64,000 nucleotides of DNA from Petrosia ficiformis (GCA_947044365.1 OX345637.1:11931076-11995075), one strand, 5' to 3'; shown: positions 1-10,300, counted from the stretch's first letter. The notes: generated from the sequence alone by a model not told the origin. Numbers and translations are program-made.

Positions 1-909
1 TTCAGCCTCTTGTAACTATAAAAGTAAAATGAATTTCCAGAAAACGGCTCTATTTGTTTTCTGTAAATGCATTGTACTTGGTGCATGCCATGATTGTGGG
101 CGTGGCTTTCTCCGTTTTGTACTTATTGCGATTACAAAAATGAACATTTTATATATGTTTTATCACTTCCAGGACCCTATAAAGGTGATTAGAAGATATG
201 AAGGTTGCCATTACACCAGGTTAGAGTCATATTATATAATATTCTATTTTGAAACTGATTGGAGTCGCATCCACCCACTCCCTAGTACCACCTTAAGTGC
301 ATAATAATAATACAATTTTGTTAGTTATTTATGATATTCATTACTTACTGGGCGGGTCTTCGGAAACTAACACGAAGTTGGTCAAGGCAGGCCCGTCGTG
401 TTAGCGCAGCAAAGGTCGTTCAGTGCTCTTGCCACTTGAGATTGTTTGTCCATCTCTTCCAAAACAGTACTGCCAGCTGCTACAATAAGCTACTCGTTAC
501 TATAGATATCTGTGTATTGTTTGATTTATATTCCGTGAAACGAATCGTGAACGTTCAACGTTTTAATATGTTAACTTTCTTAATTAATGATACTGCTAAG
601 TTTAACTGTTAATTAAGGTGGTACTAGGGAGTGGGCGGATGCGACTCCAATCAGTTTCAAAATAGAATATTATATAATATGACTCTAACCTGGTGTAATG
701 GCAACCTTCATATCTTCTAATCACCTTTATAGGGTCCTGGAAGTGATAAAACATATATAAAATGTTCATTTTTGTAATCGCAATAAGTACAAAACGGAGA
801 AAGCTACGCACACCAATCATGGCATGCACCAAGTACAATGCATTTAGAGAAAACAAATAGAGCCGTTTTCTGGAAATTCATTTTACTTTTATAGTTACAA
901 GAGGCTGAA
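1..909. repeat. Large inverted repeat (foldback), arms about 296 bp
   Basis: The left arm (1-296) returns as its reverse complement at 613-909, nearly base for base, around a spacer of about 316 bp (297-612). The left arm starts at the window edge, so the element may extend further. Short reading frames in the arms (such as 29-304 +) are mirrored in the other arm and have no recognisable domain. The spacer holds no convincing gene. It resembles a long-TIR non-autonomous DNA element; the family is unknown. Confidence 0.85.
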
Positions 910-1035
910 GAAAGCTGAATTCTGTAGCTTTTCACTGAAACCATAAAATCTACCTTTCTAGGCACTATCAAACTCCGATCTTTCTCAGAGAGCAACTACA
1001 GTTACCCGCCATTGTTAATATATTATAATATATAT

Positions 1036-1158
1036 ATATTATCGCACAGATACCGGGAAATATTACGAGTTGGATACAGCGTTGCCACGAGTCCGAAGGA
1101 CGAGTGGCACGCTGTATCCAACGAGTAATAATTATATAAATATATTTATCAAACAATG
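1036..1158. repeat. Palindromic element, copy 1 (partial)
   Basis: Starts with TTATCGCACAGATACCGGGA, runs through GTTGGATACAGCG and a central CGAGTCCGAAGGACGAG turn, then back through CGCTGTATCCAAC. The far end is shorter than in the copy at 1612-1756. The flank TATTTATCAAACAATG mirrors the flank of that copy, so the two form an inverted pair around 1159-1611. DNA at 913-1035 holds nothing recognised. Confidence 0.75.
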
Positions 1159-1611
1159 TTTACCATAGAAACAACGAATCCATACATTTTCAATTAGACA
1201 TTCAAATCACGCACTATGACAATATTTTCCAGTATTTTTATAGAGTCATATGACCTGAAGTTTTATTGCACGGAAAGTCACCTGACCGGAAGTTTATTGT
1301 ATTGCGTGTCACATGCTGCTAAGTAAAAATTGTGTAGGAAGAGATTACTCTCTAATTTCTTTAGTTTTGGCGATGGTGAAGTTATTAAACATGAGTTGTG
1401 ATAAAATTATGAACGAGGTAAGTTATGTTTATGATAAAATGTGAAAGTAGAGAAGTTTATATATGTGCAGTGCTGAAAGTCTTTTTTCGGGTTGGAGGTT
1501 GCCCGAGATAGCTACTGTTTTGGGATTTAACTTGTGAAATGCTTCAAGATTACCATCTTTATCATGATAGTTTGAATAATAAAGTATTGCTAAGTAGTAA
1601 TAGGCAAAAAC
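1159..1611. other. Unique DNA between two palindromes; possible exon fragments
   Basis: This 450-bp stretch is enclosed by the inverted palindrome pair. On the plus strand a promoter-like ACCGGAAGT (about 1290) precedes an ATG at 1373 that opens 15 codons ending in GAG before GTAAGT at 1418, resembling a first exon. On the minus strand a pyrimidine tract and TAG acceptor near 1598 lead into about 55 open codons ending at a stop at 1429; the conceptual peptide includes DKDGNLEAFHKLNPKTVAIS and looks non-repetitive and coding-like. No domain is recognised. These may be captured gene fragments or chance. Confidence 0.25.
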
Positions 1612-1756
1612 AAGCATTATTTGATAAATATATTATCGCACAGATACCCGGGAAATATTACTCGTTGGATACAGCGTGCCACTCGTCCTTCGTACTCGTG
1701 GCAACGCTGTATCCAACTCGTAATATTTCCCTGTATCTGTGCGATAATATATATAT
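1612..1756. repeat. Palindromic element, copy 2 (near-perfect hairpin)
   Basis: TATTATCGCACAGATACCCG opens the left half and its reverse complement closes the right half near 1752. The arms are about 58 bp and meet at a tight turn near 1690. Both halves carry GTTGGATACAGCG and the CGCACAGATAC terminus. It is the fuller version of the element at 1036-1158. The right side runs into a TA-rich tract. It has no coding capacity and looks like a foldback MITE. Confidence 0.85.
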
Positions 1757-1791
1757 ATTATATATATAATATATATTATAATTATATATAT

Positions 1792-2012
1792 ACCGTAGTA
1801 TGGCTTTATTTCACGAGGTGCAAAATTTCGCGTTATTCGCTATCAGATCTAAATTCGCAAAATTATTTGCTGCCCGCACACGTAATTAACCAGTACAGTC
1901 GTACTGCTAAAATTCCAAAATCGCAAAAATTAAAATTTTTAAATTTTTTTTCTAAAAGCTAATTTATAAAAACGCGAAATTTTGCACCTCTGAAAATTAC
2001 CCATACTACGAT
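1792..2012. mobile_element. MITE with about 40-bp terminal inverted repeats
   Basis: The left end CCGTAGTATGGCTTTATTTC continues through GAGGTGCAAAATTTCGCGTT. The right end is the reverse complement with a few mismatches, ending CCCATACTACG. The core is AT-rich and non-coding. At about 220 bp with long TIRs it fits a MITE. It lies in TA-rich DNA, so the target duplication cannot be fixed. Confidence 0.8.
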
Positions 2013-2013
2013 A

Positions 2014-2457
2014 TTCTTGTGTCACTTGCGCGATTATGCGTTGTATACGTAGTTAAGGAAGTTGCGTCATTCCCGGGGGGCTCGGTCAATTAATGGGCGT
2101 GGCGCGTAAAAGAACGCGCGTTTGAGCTACAGACCAGCCAGGAAGATTCAGAAAGGATGTAAAACTGCTAATAATAGCAGAGAAACAGTATAGATATTAT
2201 CCAAGAATCTTTAACAAGTAAGTATGATAAGTTGTTAAGTTTCAGACACGAGGAAGTCATCATTTAGAACCTTGAAGGAGTACCTCAGTCAGTTCATCAG
2301 ACATCTGTGTATTTAGACTGCAATTAGGCTTACACTTACGTCTTCAGGCCCCAGGAGTACACAGAAAGGTAGAGACACTAGTGCCATAAGCAATGCTTAA
2401 TACATAGTCATCACAAAGCAAATATAGGGATGTTTTTTTCTCTATATACACTTGTTT
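2014..2457 (+). promoter_or_regulatory. Repeat-borne promoter and 5' leader of the AIG1 GTPase gene
   Basis: This 440-bp segment ends just before the GTPase exon. It holds GGAAGTTGCGTCATTCCCGG (about 2057-2076; ETS-like and ATF/CREB-like cores), a conserved AATTAATGGGCGTGGC block, a probable leader exon with donor AACAAGTAAGTATG near 2220, and an intron ending at TTTAAAAACAG (about 2465). Near-identical sequence lies inverted at 19196-19640, inside an insertion at 11626-12095, and in diverged form at 10703-10900 and 56703-56830. None of those copies is followed by GTPase coding sequence, so this is a dispersed repeat apparently acting as a promoter here. The promoter role is inferred from position and splice signals. 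Confidence 0.6.
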
Positions 2458-2490
2458 AAAAACAGATGCAGTCCTCGCAAAAAGATCGTA

Positions 2491-3231
2491 ATGGATCGTC
2501 GCAATGTCCTTATAATCGGAAAAACTGGTACTGGTAAAAGCAGTTTGGGCAATTTGATTACCAAAACAGAAACATTTAAAGCTCAGTTAAGCTTCGGCGG
2601 AGTTACTGAGAAATCTGCTAAACAGACTTGTGAAGTAGACGTCAACAACGATCGTTTCACAATACATGTAGTTGACACACCAGGACTATCCGATGCTAAT
2701 ACAACAGACTCAAATATTTTGGATGAAATATCTGAAGGAGCTAGGCTAGTTGTTGAGGGTAGCACTAGTTTTACCGGTATTCACGCATTATTATTTGTTA
2801 TAGCCGCAAATGGTCGTTTCTCTCAAGATGATTCGAGTATCGTGGATTACTTCGCTGAAACGGAAAGTACCTTTTGGAATTATGCTATACTTGTTGTAAC
2901 AAAGTCTGGCTGTTATGGTACGACAAAGGATGAACAACATCGGCGATTCAAAGAAGCACTAGCACAAGAATCGTGCCCCAAAAATTTGAAGACGTTGTTG
3001 AAAAACATGGACGAACGGTATGTTTTAGTGGAATCGAAATCGGCCAACACGGAGCCTGACCGAGAAGAATTGTTGAAAATGATACAACATGTTTCCTCAC
3101 GATATAGTGTTGGGTTCACCATTGAGATCTTTAAAAAAGCTAAGGAAGCTTGTGAAAGGAAAGGAAGTACTCCAGCTTCAGCCAAAGAGGAAATCAAAAC
3201 TGTCGTGACAGAGACTGTAGCTGTTGAAACG
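2491..3231 (+). CDS. AIG1/GIMAP-type GTPase exon (N-terminal part of a probable GTPase-Hint gene)
   Basis: The exon encodes 247 residues of an AIG1/GIMAP-family GTP-binding domain. Visible motifs are the P-loop GKTGTGKSS (G1, residues about 10-18), DTPGL (G3), the family block LLFVIAANGRFSQDD, VVTKSG in the G4 position (the usual TxxD is altered), and VESKSAN near G5. GIMAP-type proteins are membrane-associated regulators in vertebrate lymphocytes and in defence elsewhere; the role here is unknown. The ATG at 2491 sits directly before the P-loop strand. The frame is open further 5', but 2466 follows a splice acceptor. After ...AVET a GTATAT donor (3232) closes the exon in phase 0; reading on gives only TA-repeat translation and a stop. 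The next clear exon downstream is the Hint exon at 5564, also phase 0. The 3' boundary is inferred. Confidence 0.85.
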
Positions 3232-3264
3232 GTATATACATTGTGTGTATATAATTATATATAT

Positions 3265-3360
3265 GTATGATGGTGACATCTCCTGCATAGTGTGCACATG
3301 GAAGGTCAATGTACAATGTATAGAACTCACCACATCAAAGGGATGATGTCACCATCATAC
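3265..3360. mobile_element. Small MITE with 16-bp perfect TIRs in the GTPase intron
   Basis: GTATGATGGTGACATC (3265-3280) and its exact reverse complement (3345-3360) bound a 96-bp element with a non-coding core. It lies inside a TA-rich tract 33 bp after the inferred donor, consistent with insertion into TA sequence. Confidence 0.75.
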
Positions 3361-4853
3361 TATATTATATATTATATATTATATATATATATATATTATT
3401 ACAATTATGTAATTATTACGAATATGTTATAATGAATATAATTATTTCTGGAATACTATACCTGTGTGCACATTAATTATAGCTTCTCCTAACATTTAAT
3501 CTTCAGTCTGGACCAGGTGAGTGTTGCAGTCTTTTAGTTTGTGATGCTGGGGTGACAGCAGGTTTTATATTTGATTTATAAAACTTGTGGTTACTTTGAA
3601 GTTTTTCCGTCTCTGGCAAAAACATTTGAAGTGCATTAATTTGTCATGCCCGCTTGTGCAATATCAGGCTTATAATAATCTCACTCTGGCTTGGTAATTA
3701 TAAACTGATATATCACTGGAGGCATGATGTGTCATATACATTATTAATTTGTAAACCATGGTTAAGGTTGTATACATCAGATATAGCACCATGCAGTATG
3801 GACGAAGTTTATGTGGATATAACTATATTTGATTTATAAAACCTGTACTTACTTTGAAGTTTACCATCAACCACAGCAACACAAGCTACAATACTTCAAC
3901 ACTCACCTGTAGTTTTGCCTCTCCAGAAATAACACGAATACTCGTGCTATAACAGACACATTAATAAACACCTCGCCTTCAGGCTTGATGATTATAAATC
4001 TGATATAACTCTGTGTTATTAGCTATATAATTATATAATTAAATATATATGAAAGTATTATGATATTATATAATATATAACATAATCATATAATATATGA
4101 TTAGTATAATCTACATTAGTGTTAAAACTGTAACTTCTGCTATAAATCTATCATTACGTGTGCTCTTCTGTTGACTCACAGAGCACTTTAGTAAATGCAG
4201 AGGGGTATACAACAACATAGGCACCTGCAACCCTGCAAAAATCTGAATTTTAATAATACAACCTATTCATGTCCATAATTACTGTGCGTATTTGTTTGTC
4301 CAAAAGAAATGTGTGGGTGGAGTGTTGCTTTTCAGCTCTGTAACTCTCACATTTTGTAAAACTCAGGATTCTAACTTACCTTGCTGAAAAGAAGAGTTTC
4401 TAACCAAACATTTATCAAACATTTATGCAGAAGGAAGACAGGAAGGCAAGTTTAGTAGGTCCCACCCACATGCACTCTTTATACTTGCCTGTATAGATAC
4501 GTATATAACTTCCACATTTTAAGTAGCAGTGAGTTTTAAGCTTACTTAGAAAGCCATGGATACCAAAAGCTTTGCTAGCAACAGGAAAGTAGCAAGGCGA
4601 GTATTTGAAAGTGCAGTAGTCAGTGGCAACACCCAAATTTAGCACCTGGATCACCTAATGATACAACTGTAAAATAGTTAATTAAGACCCTGTAAAATCA
4701 AATTCGATTCCCTTGAGTTCGTTAGAACCTGCAGCTGAGATGCAACAGATTTAGCATGTACTATATATAAGTATAGCAAATACTATAATTATATATATAG
4801 ACATGTGACATGATATATATAAATTTATTATTACTATATATATATAGCTATAC

Positions 4854-4924
<71 letters not shown>

Positions 4925-5563
4925 AATATATATATATTATATATATATATATATATAAATATATATATTATATATATATATATATAATATTATATATATA
5001 TAATTATATATGTATAATTATAGCTATGCTTCACACACACACACTTTAGCTACATATAATTGTATATAAATAATTATTATATACTTATATAATTATATAT
5101 ATATGTGTCATGGTATCAAAGCTCTTGACCATGATATAATAACGATTCATATGGTTTATGATGCAATGTATGGGTTCATTAATTTGTTAATGCCAAATGG
5201 CTGTAAACAATCACCTTGTCTTCGGGCCTGTGGCTCTAATCGAGATTGGTGATTATATCACATAACATACATATTCAGGCTTGCCCCATCCTAGCCAGGC
5301 CTATGAATGCTCTGTCATCTTGCTTGCTTGAATGTCACTTGTTATCATATTCTCCTATTTATTCAATGCTTGCTCAGGCTTGCTTGCGCCTCTGATGATT
5401 ATTATTATATTATATTATTATAGGACCTAGCTACCACAGTGTAGACTAATATAGGAATAATGACATTATCAATAGTATATTAATATGAATTATATATGCA
5501 ATTGTAGTTATAGGGTAATTATTAATGTACAGACACACCATTTACTCCATTTCTTTTAAATAG
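3361..5563 (+). other. Inferred intron between the GTPase and Hint exons
   Basis: AT-rich DNA with TA microsatellites (main tract about 4860-4990, others near 3360-3400, 4010-4110 and 5080-5105). A diverged copy of the pogo-like element interior (compare 26730-27090) lies at about 4310-4650, recognised by GTGTGGG, AACTCTCA, AAGAAGAG and AAAGCCATGGATACCAAAAG. A 10-nt stretch at 3507-3516 has both splice signals but would break the phase match. No other coding exon is visible. Confidence 0.5.
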
Positions 5564-6151
5564 ACTAAAAGAAGAAGATGTTTCCCAGGAGATAGTAGTG
5601 TCATTACTAAAGACGGGGTCAAGCCCATTCATGAGATCAAGTTAGGAGAGAAACTATCTGTGACACCACAAGGTAATGCTATATTCAGTGAAGTGGTTAC
5701 CTTTCTCCATTATGAACGCAAGCCCTTTGCTACCTACCTGGCCATTCAAACAGAGTGTGGTTCGGTTTTACATGTTTCTGGTAACCATCTTGTTTTCACC
5801 ACACCAGATGTAACCACACTTAAGTTTAAGGCAGTCTTTGCCAGTTTTCTTCAACCAGGAGATTATATTCCAGGAATAGAGAGCTCTAATACTCAGATAC
5901 AACCAACTCGAGTGACTAAGATCACTTCAGTTCGTAAACAAGGAGTATATGCTCCAATGACTCGATGTGGTACAATCGTTGTTGATGGGTCTGTAGCTTC
6001 CTGTTATGCTTCTTATCCCAGTCATGCTGTTGCTCATGCTGTTATGGCTCCTCTTCGTATCTACTACATCATCACTAAACAACATCGTGGTCTACCAATT
6101 AAAGAAGGAGTTAACCCATATGCTTCCTTCCTCTACAAACTAGTTTACTAG
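5564..6151 (+). CDS. Hedgehog-type Hint autoprocessing domain (C-terminal part of a probable GTPase-Hint gene)
   Basis: This 195-residue exon starts after a TTTAAATAG acceptor whose TAG is in frame, so an upstream exon is required. It opens TKRRR then CFPGDSSV, the Hint start with its catalytic cysteine (codon 5579-5581). Further motifs are VSGNHLVFT (the TxxH block, with Ser for Thr), PGDYI, RVTKITSV, GTIVVDG and ASCYASY...AHAVMAPLR, all typical of the Hedgehog C-terminal domain. The end, GVNPYASFLYKLVY, resembles the end of a short sterol/adduct-recognition region. Hedgehog Hint domains cleave before the cysteine through a thioester and transfer a lipid to the N-terminal part. Both flanking phases are 0, so joining to the GTPase exon gives one 442-residue frame. 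The fusion is inferred; an unseen first exon is the alternative. Confidence 0.9.
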   Translation, partial: TKRRRCFPGDSSVITKDGVKPIHEIKLGEKLSVTPQGNAIFSEVVTFLHYERKPFATYLAIQTECGSVLHVSGNHLVFTTPDVTTLKFKAVFASFLQPGDYIPGIESSNTQIQPTRVTKITSVRKQGVYAPMTRCGTIVVDGSVASCYASYPSHAVAHAVMAPLRIYYIITKQHRGLPIKEGVNPYASFLYKLVY

Positions 6152-6394
6152 ACAGTTTTCATTGCAATGTTCTGAATTGTCATCAAAATATAAAATAATG
6201 TATAGCTTATTTTTAGTGAGTTGTTTGACATTGATTGTGTATTGATTAACATCTAACAGATGATTGATTTTTTCTTAAATTAATGAACAATCTAATGAAC
6301 TACATTATTAACAACTACAGAAAATGAACAGTCAGACAGGGAGGGATATTCCATTGAGGTCTACATGGTTGCAACATCATATCCAAATTTGAGT
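6152..6394. other. 3' flank of the Hint exon; nothing recognised
   Basis: AT-rich DNA following the Hint stop codon. It probably contains the 3' UTR and contains no reading frame or repeat that could be identified. Confidence 0.4.
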
Positions 6395-6665
6395 CCTCCT
6401 GTAAGGAAGAAGATACTTTTTTAAACATTCAAGATCATAATGAACGTAAATGGCCAGAGATACCATTGTTGCACAAAAAAAAATATTTCTGTTTAATTAT
6501 CCCAACCCTGAACTTTCTACCATAGATAATGTTAAACCACAGAGATGCTATTTTGGATCATGAACAAACTACCAGGATGTGATAGTTAAATCAGACCCCT
6601 ACAACAATGGCAGGTTCTCATCATGCTCAAAGCTATGAACGTAACTACTGGACAATAAAGGGTTA
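6395..6665. repeat. Dispersed repeat family, fragment
   Basis: Shares diagnostic strings with 42880-43110 and 56010-56120: TCCTGTAAGGAAG, ACTTTCTACCATAGATAATG, GTTAAATCAGA followed by CTACAACAATGGCAGGTTCT, and CATCATGCTCAAA. It is non-coding. Together with 7600-8320 it frames a Penelope-like relic, suggesting that element landed inside a longer repeat. Confidence 0.65.
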
Positions 6666-6769
6666 ATTTTGGATACATCTGAATGTTTTTGGTTTCGATA
6701 TCTCTAAATTCAATTGACAGCTACAACTCAAGGTAACTTTAGTATCATCCCAGGATCAGTATTGAGAGT

Positions 6770-7500
6770 TCTTGATGTTTCTTTGATGTGTATTGCTTCT
6801 TTGACCATTCTTCTCTCCCAGTGGGACTCCAGATCGATGACTTCAGACTCCGCCCATGCAATAGAATGTAGTGTTGCTGCTGTATGTTGAGCTATAGCAT
6901 TTGCCTTCCATCCTTTGCTTTAGATTTCATCCAGTTTCATTGATGTAGACATCTCCACATTCACAGGGAATTTTATATATTACACCCATTCTCTCATTAC
7001 CCAAGAAAATACATTCTAATCTCTTAATGTCTTCAATCTGGGGTTCTTGATCTCCACAAATGTTTTCTGCTCTTTTCCTCAGGCAACTGACAATTCCAAT
7101 CTTGGTCCTAGGATGGTGGTGTGATCAATAATTTAGGTATCTGTCAGTGAGTGTTGGTTTCCTATAAACTGTGGTGAACATTGAGTGCTCTCTTCTTTCC
7201 ACTAGGACATCCAGGAAGGCGGTCTTGTTATTGTCCTCTACTTCCAATTTAAACTGAATTCTACTATGCAATCCATTTATGTGTATCAGGAACTCATTCA
7301 GATATTGTCTTCCATGTTCACAGATAACAAGGTGTCATCAACATAACAGTACCAAACCCTTAGTTGTCTGTCAGCTGTTGTGATGGTGGTAGATTCAAAA
7401 TCTTCCATAAATATGTTGGCAACTATTTGGTGAGAGTGGAGATCCCATTGCTGTTCCATCTTTATGTTCACATATAAGATCTTCATACTGAAAGTAGGTG
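6770..7500 (-). pseudogene. Penelope-like retroelement remnant (RT end plus GIY-YIG domain)
   Basis: Read on the minus strand in several frames, the order matches a Penelope-like polyprotein. STYFQYEDLICEHKDGTAMG and SPLSP come first, then VANIFMEDFE, YVDDT (reverse transcriptase active-site box), FLIHINGLHSRIQFKLEVED and TAFLDVLVERRE. These are followed by the GIY-YIG nuclease block IYKIPCECGDVYIN and the tail AIAQHTAATLHS...IDLESHWERRMVKEAI. At least four frameshifts or stops separate these pieces, for example one just after YVDDT near 7325. The element is truncated at its 5' side and dead. Penelope-like elements are retroelements that pair this RT type with a GIY-YIG endonuclease. Confidence 0.85.
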
Positions 7501-7599
7501 GATTTCATCATTTCAGGCACATTTTCATTTGATAAGTATTATATGAATACATAATATAATTGTAATTATGTACATTTTTTTAAATGAAAGAGCACAAAG

Positions 7600-8320
7600 G
7601 AGCAGTTAGCCAGCTGCCTTATATTTAGCTTTTCTATTAATGGACTTCATTCACATTGATCTCTAAGGTACTGTTATGATAATTGTGTCACAATTCTCAA
7701 TAGAATCTCCCTTCTTCTTTAACTGTCAATTATCTGCGGTATCCCATTTTTAATTGTTAAAAGAACGCAATCATCTGTTATTTCAATGTTGAACAATACT
7801 ACTCATCATGAATAAGGAAATTTTAAGAGTGTTATATTGTTTGAGATTTTGTTTTGACAATTCAACATTATAACAGAAACAGTCAATGTTAATAACTGTT
7901 TGTAGAGAAGCTGCATAAAGATTTACTATAATTATACTTTTACTAATCTGTTTTCAATTTCATTTTATTCAGGGTAACAAAAACTACTAGTATGGCATTG
8001 TGACTTTATACTATAACTAACTAATAGACAGTGTCAGGCAAACAAGTGATGAAATTCATTAGCTCTTGCACGGAAAAGTCCTGATAATGAATTATGAAAT
8101 ACAACTAAAAGATCAAAACACAATTATAATGCATAAATAATGCATAATGTATGAAAAGATGAATGGAATGATAATAATAATTATAAACAATGATAATTAT
8201 GAATGATCACAAGTCAGACAAATAATTCAATCCAACTTGCCTCTTTTCAGTATAAATAGAGATAATATCTTGCCAACACTATCCGACTCCTCTCTCTTTG
8301 GTCTGTTGTTATGAAAACAA
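7600..8320. repeat. Dispersed repeat family, longer fragment
   Basis: Homologous stretches recur at 11500-11620, 12460-12790, 43110-43480, 60790-61080 and 62730-62880. Shared strings include ACTACTCATCATGAATAA, GAAATTTTAAGA, GTTTGTAGAGAA, TTTATACTATAACTAA, GCATCAGGCAA-type sequence, TTCATTAGCTCTTG and GAATGATCA. No protein is encoded in any copy seen. The copies keep the same internal order, so a long non-autonomous unit (perhaps 2 kb or more) is likely. Confidence 0.6.
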
Positions 8321-8390
8321 CTCATCATCAGGTCAGGTAGTGATATCTTTCTTTGCTTGACATAAAAAATGAGTGATATACGTAGCACTA

Positions 8391-8504
8391 GATGTATGTA
8401 TGTATGTATGTATGTATGTATGAATGTATGTATATAATGTATGTATGTATGTACATTTATATATGTACGTTTATATGTACATGTGTATATGTAAGTATGT
8501 ATGT
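8391..8504. repeat. (TGTA)n microsatellite
   Basis: Tandem ATGTATGT units, degenerating toward the 3' side into TGTACATTTATA-type variants. No coding content. Confidence 0.9.
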
Positions 8505-8813
8505 AGGCCTGAGAATCAGCTGAGATTCTGAAATCAGTTATATATCATTAACTTCAAATCGATTGATAATTGATTAAAATCAGTGGAAGTAATTAGGCTA
8601 ATTAAGTCAAATTAATGCAGGAAACCCCTCCCATTTGATGATCAAAAGGCTTCCTATCGCTAACATATTGTACATTATTTGCTGTTGCATGCTTGAAGAG
8701 TATGTCTTCTGGAATAATTAGCATAATCGATATCACAGACTTATAATCGATAATCAGAAGAATTTTCAATATCGATCAGTTAATTGATTAATTGATTAAT
8801 CATCCCAGCCCTA
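8505..8813. mobile_element. hAT-like non-autonomous element, copy 1
   Basis: Inverse homologue of 43820-44104. The right end ATCCCAGCCCTA is the expected terminus; the left end TAGGCCTGAGAATCAGCTGA is a degraded TAGGGCTGGGAATTGGCTGA. The interior shares CTTCAAATCGATTGATAATT, GGAAGTAATTAGGCTAATTA, TTGATGATCAAAAGGCTTC and ACATTATTTGCTGT. TAGGGCTGGG termini are typical of hAT-superfamily elements. A third, truncated copy lies at 9177-9262. Confidence 0.7.
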
Positions 8814-9714
8814 GTAAGTATGTATGACTTGCAATTAACTGAATCTTAGAGATGAACTATTGTACATTCAGTTTAGTAAGATCTGAAGTGATTATAAATA
8901 TCTGTTAATGGATAGAAAAACTGTCAGAACACAGCTACACATTAGAACTACAGCCTGCAAATACATGGTGTGTGTAGGTAATGATTTAGCTGTAAATCCT
9001 TGCTTGAGTTGTGTTGGCACCTTACAAAAAGAAAGTGTTCTCATAGGCTTTTTGTGGGCATCTAACCTTCCGTCTCTTTCATACCTCAGTCTTGATATCT
9101 CATTTTCATGTTAATACTCTTTGTAAAACTCTCTAGATCTGCTGCCCTTTAAATATAATTAAAGCACCATAAAAACTAGGGCTGGGAATTGGCTCAGATT
9201 CTGAAATCAATTATCACTAACTTCAAATCAATTGATAATTAATGCAGTGGAAGTAATTAAAGCAGATGTTGTTACAGTTTAGACAAGTGATCAGGTTATG
9301 GTAACAACTTGTAGCATTTAATAATGATTGCTTTCTCAAGGGTTCAAATGTGTGTCACATACGGAACTATGCATTGTATAAGTAGTTTATAAGGAGGTTG
9401 TGTCATTTTTCAATTGACTATATAGCCAAAACTGCCAGTCTTATGGATCAAGCCACATAGGTGGAGCGGGGGTTTCTGCAATGAGGTTTTCTGTCAAAAT
9501 ATGTGGACAACTATATAACAACATTAACCAGTGTTTTTTTTTCAAGGCTACTCCAAAAATCTTAAATTCCCCCCAAAATCTTAAATCCCCCCCCCCCCCC
9601 CAATAATATGGTCCTAACAACATTGGTAATTCGATCTAGCTACCAACAAACTCTACTTGTCTTTAGTTCTTCTTTCTTATCTCTTCTTCCTTCCTTACTC
9701 CTTGATATTCTCCT
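8814..9714. other. Non-coding DNA with a truncated hAT-like copy
   Basis: Contains the partial hAT-like end TAGGGCTGGGAATTGGCTCA (9177-9262), a weak trace of the leader repeat near 9385-9420 and a poly-C run near 9587-9601. The short reading frame at 8908-9114 has no recognisable homology and no supporting splice pattern. Confidence 0.5.
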
Positions 9715-10300
9715 CTTGAATGTGTTTCGAACTTCAAATATTTAGGTGTAATCTTAACTTCACAACTCTCTTGGAACCTCATATCGATCATATTTGCTCT
9801 AAATCTAAAAACATCATTTCCGTCAGTTTTATTACCTCTGCTCACCCCATGTTCTTCTCAAACTTTACTTGTCTTTAGTTCTTCCTTATCTCATGTACTG
9901 TTCTTCTCTTTGGGACCCTTATTCTAACTGTGATATTAAAAAGCTCAAGAGTGTTCAATTCTTGCTCTTAAACTATGTTCAAAGCAATTGGATTGTGATT
10001 ACCAATCTTTACTACTCTCTTTTCAGTTACCTTCTCTTCTCTGCCGTTGCAGATCTTCCAAACTTATTCTCCTATACAAGTTCATCTATAAACTCATATA
10101 TATCCCCAGTCACTTCATCACATTTCAATCTAGAACCTCATATTCCCTCCAATCTTATCACCCCTTAAACCTTAATGTTTCCTATACTCGCTCTTCTTCA
10201 TCCTTTCATTCCTTTCTTCCTAGTACTATCTGCCTCTGGAATTCTCTATCGCCCCTATTAATTGTGTTAACTCCATCAAGTCTCTCAAATCAGAACTTTC
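9715..10300 (+). pseudogene. LINE reverse transcriptase remnant (C-terminal end)
   Basis: Translations in shifting frames give the conserved C-terminal order of a non-LTR retrotransposon RT: FKYLGVILTSQLSW, then HIDHICSKSKNIISVSFI, then LVLPYLMYCSSLWDPYSNCD with IKKLKSVQ, and finally SFHSFLPSTICLWNSLS. These blocks match the thumb and post-RT region of jockey/CR1-like LINEs by general form. Several frameshifts and stops separate them, and there is no endonuclease or catalytic RT core, so this is a 5'-truncated dead copy. Confidence 0.8.

Noticed and set aside
3507..3516. A 10-nt microexon candidate (CTTCAG acceptor, GTGAGT donor) in the GTPase-Hint intron
   Set aside because: Including it would shift the phase and break the open frame between the GTPase and Hint exons, which match without it. 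No other exon restores the phase.
4810..5049. Open frame of Tyr/Ile repeats
   Set aside because: It is a translation of a (TA)n microsatellite. The same applies to the frames at 11330-11521, 12254-12449, the end of 14531-14938 and 48704-48946.
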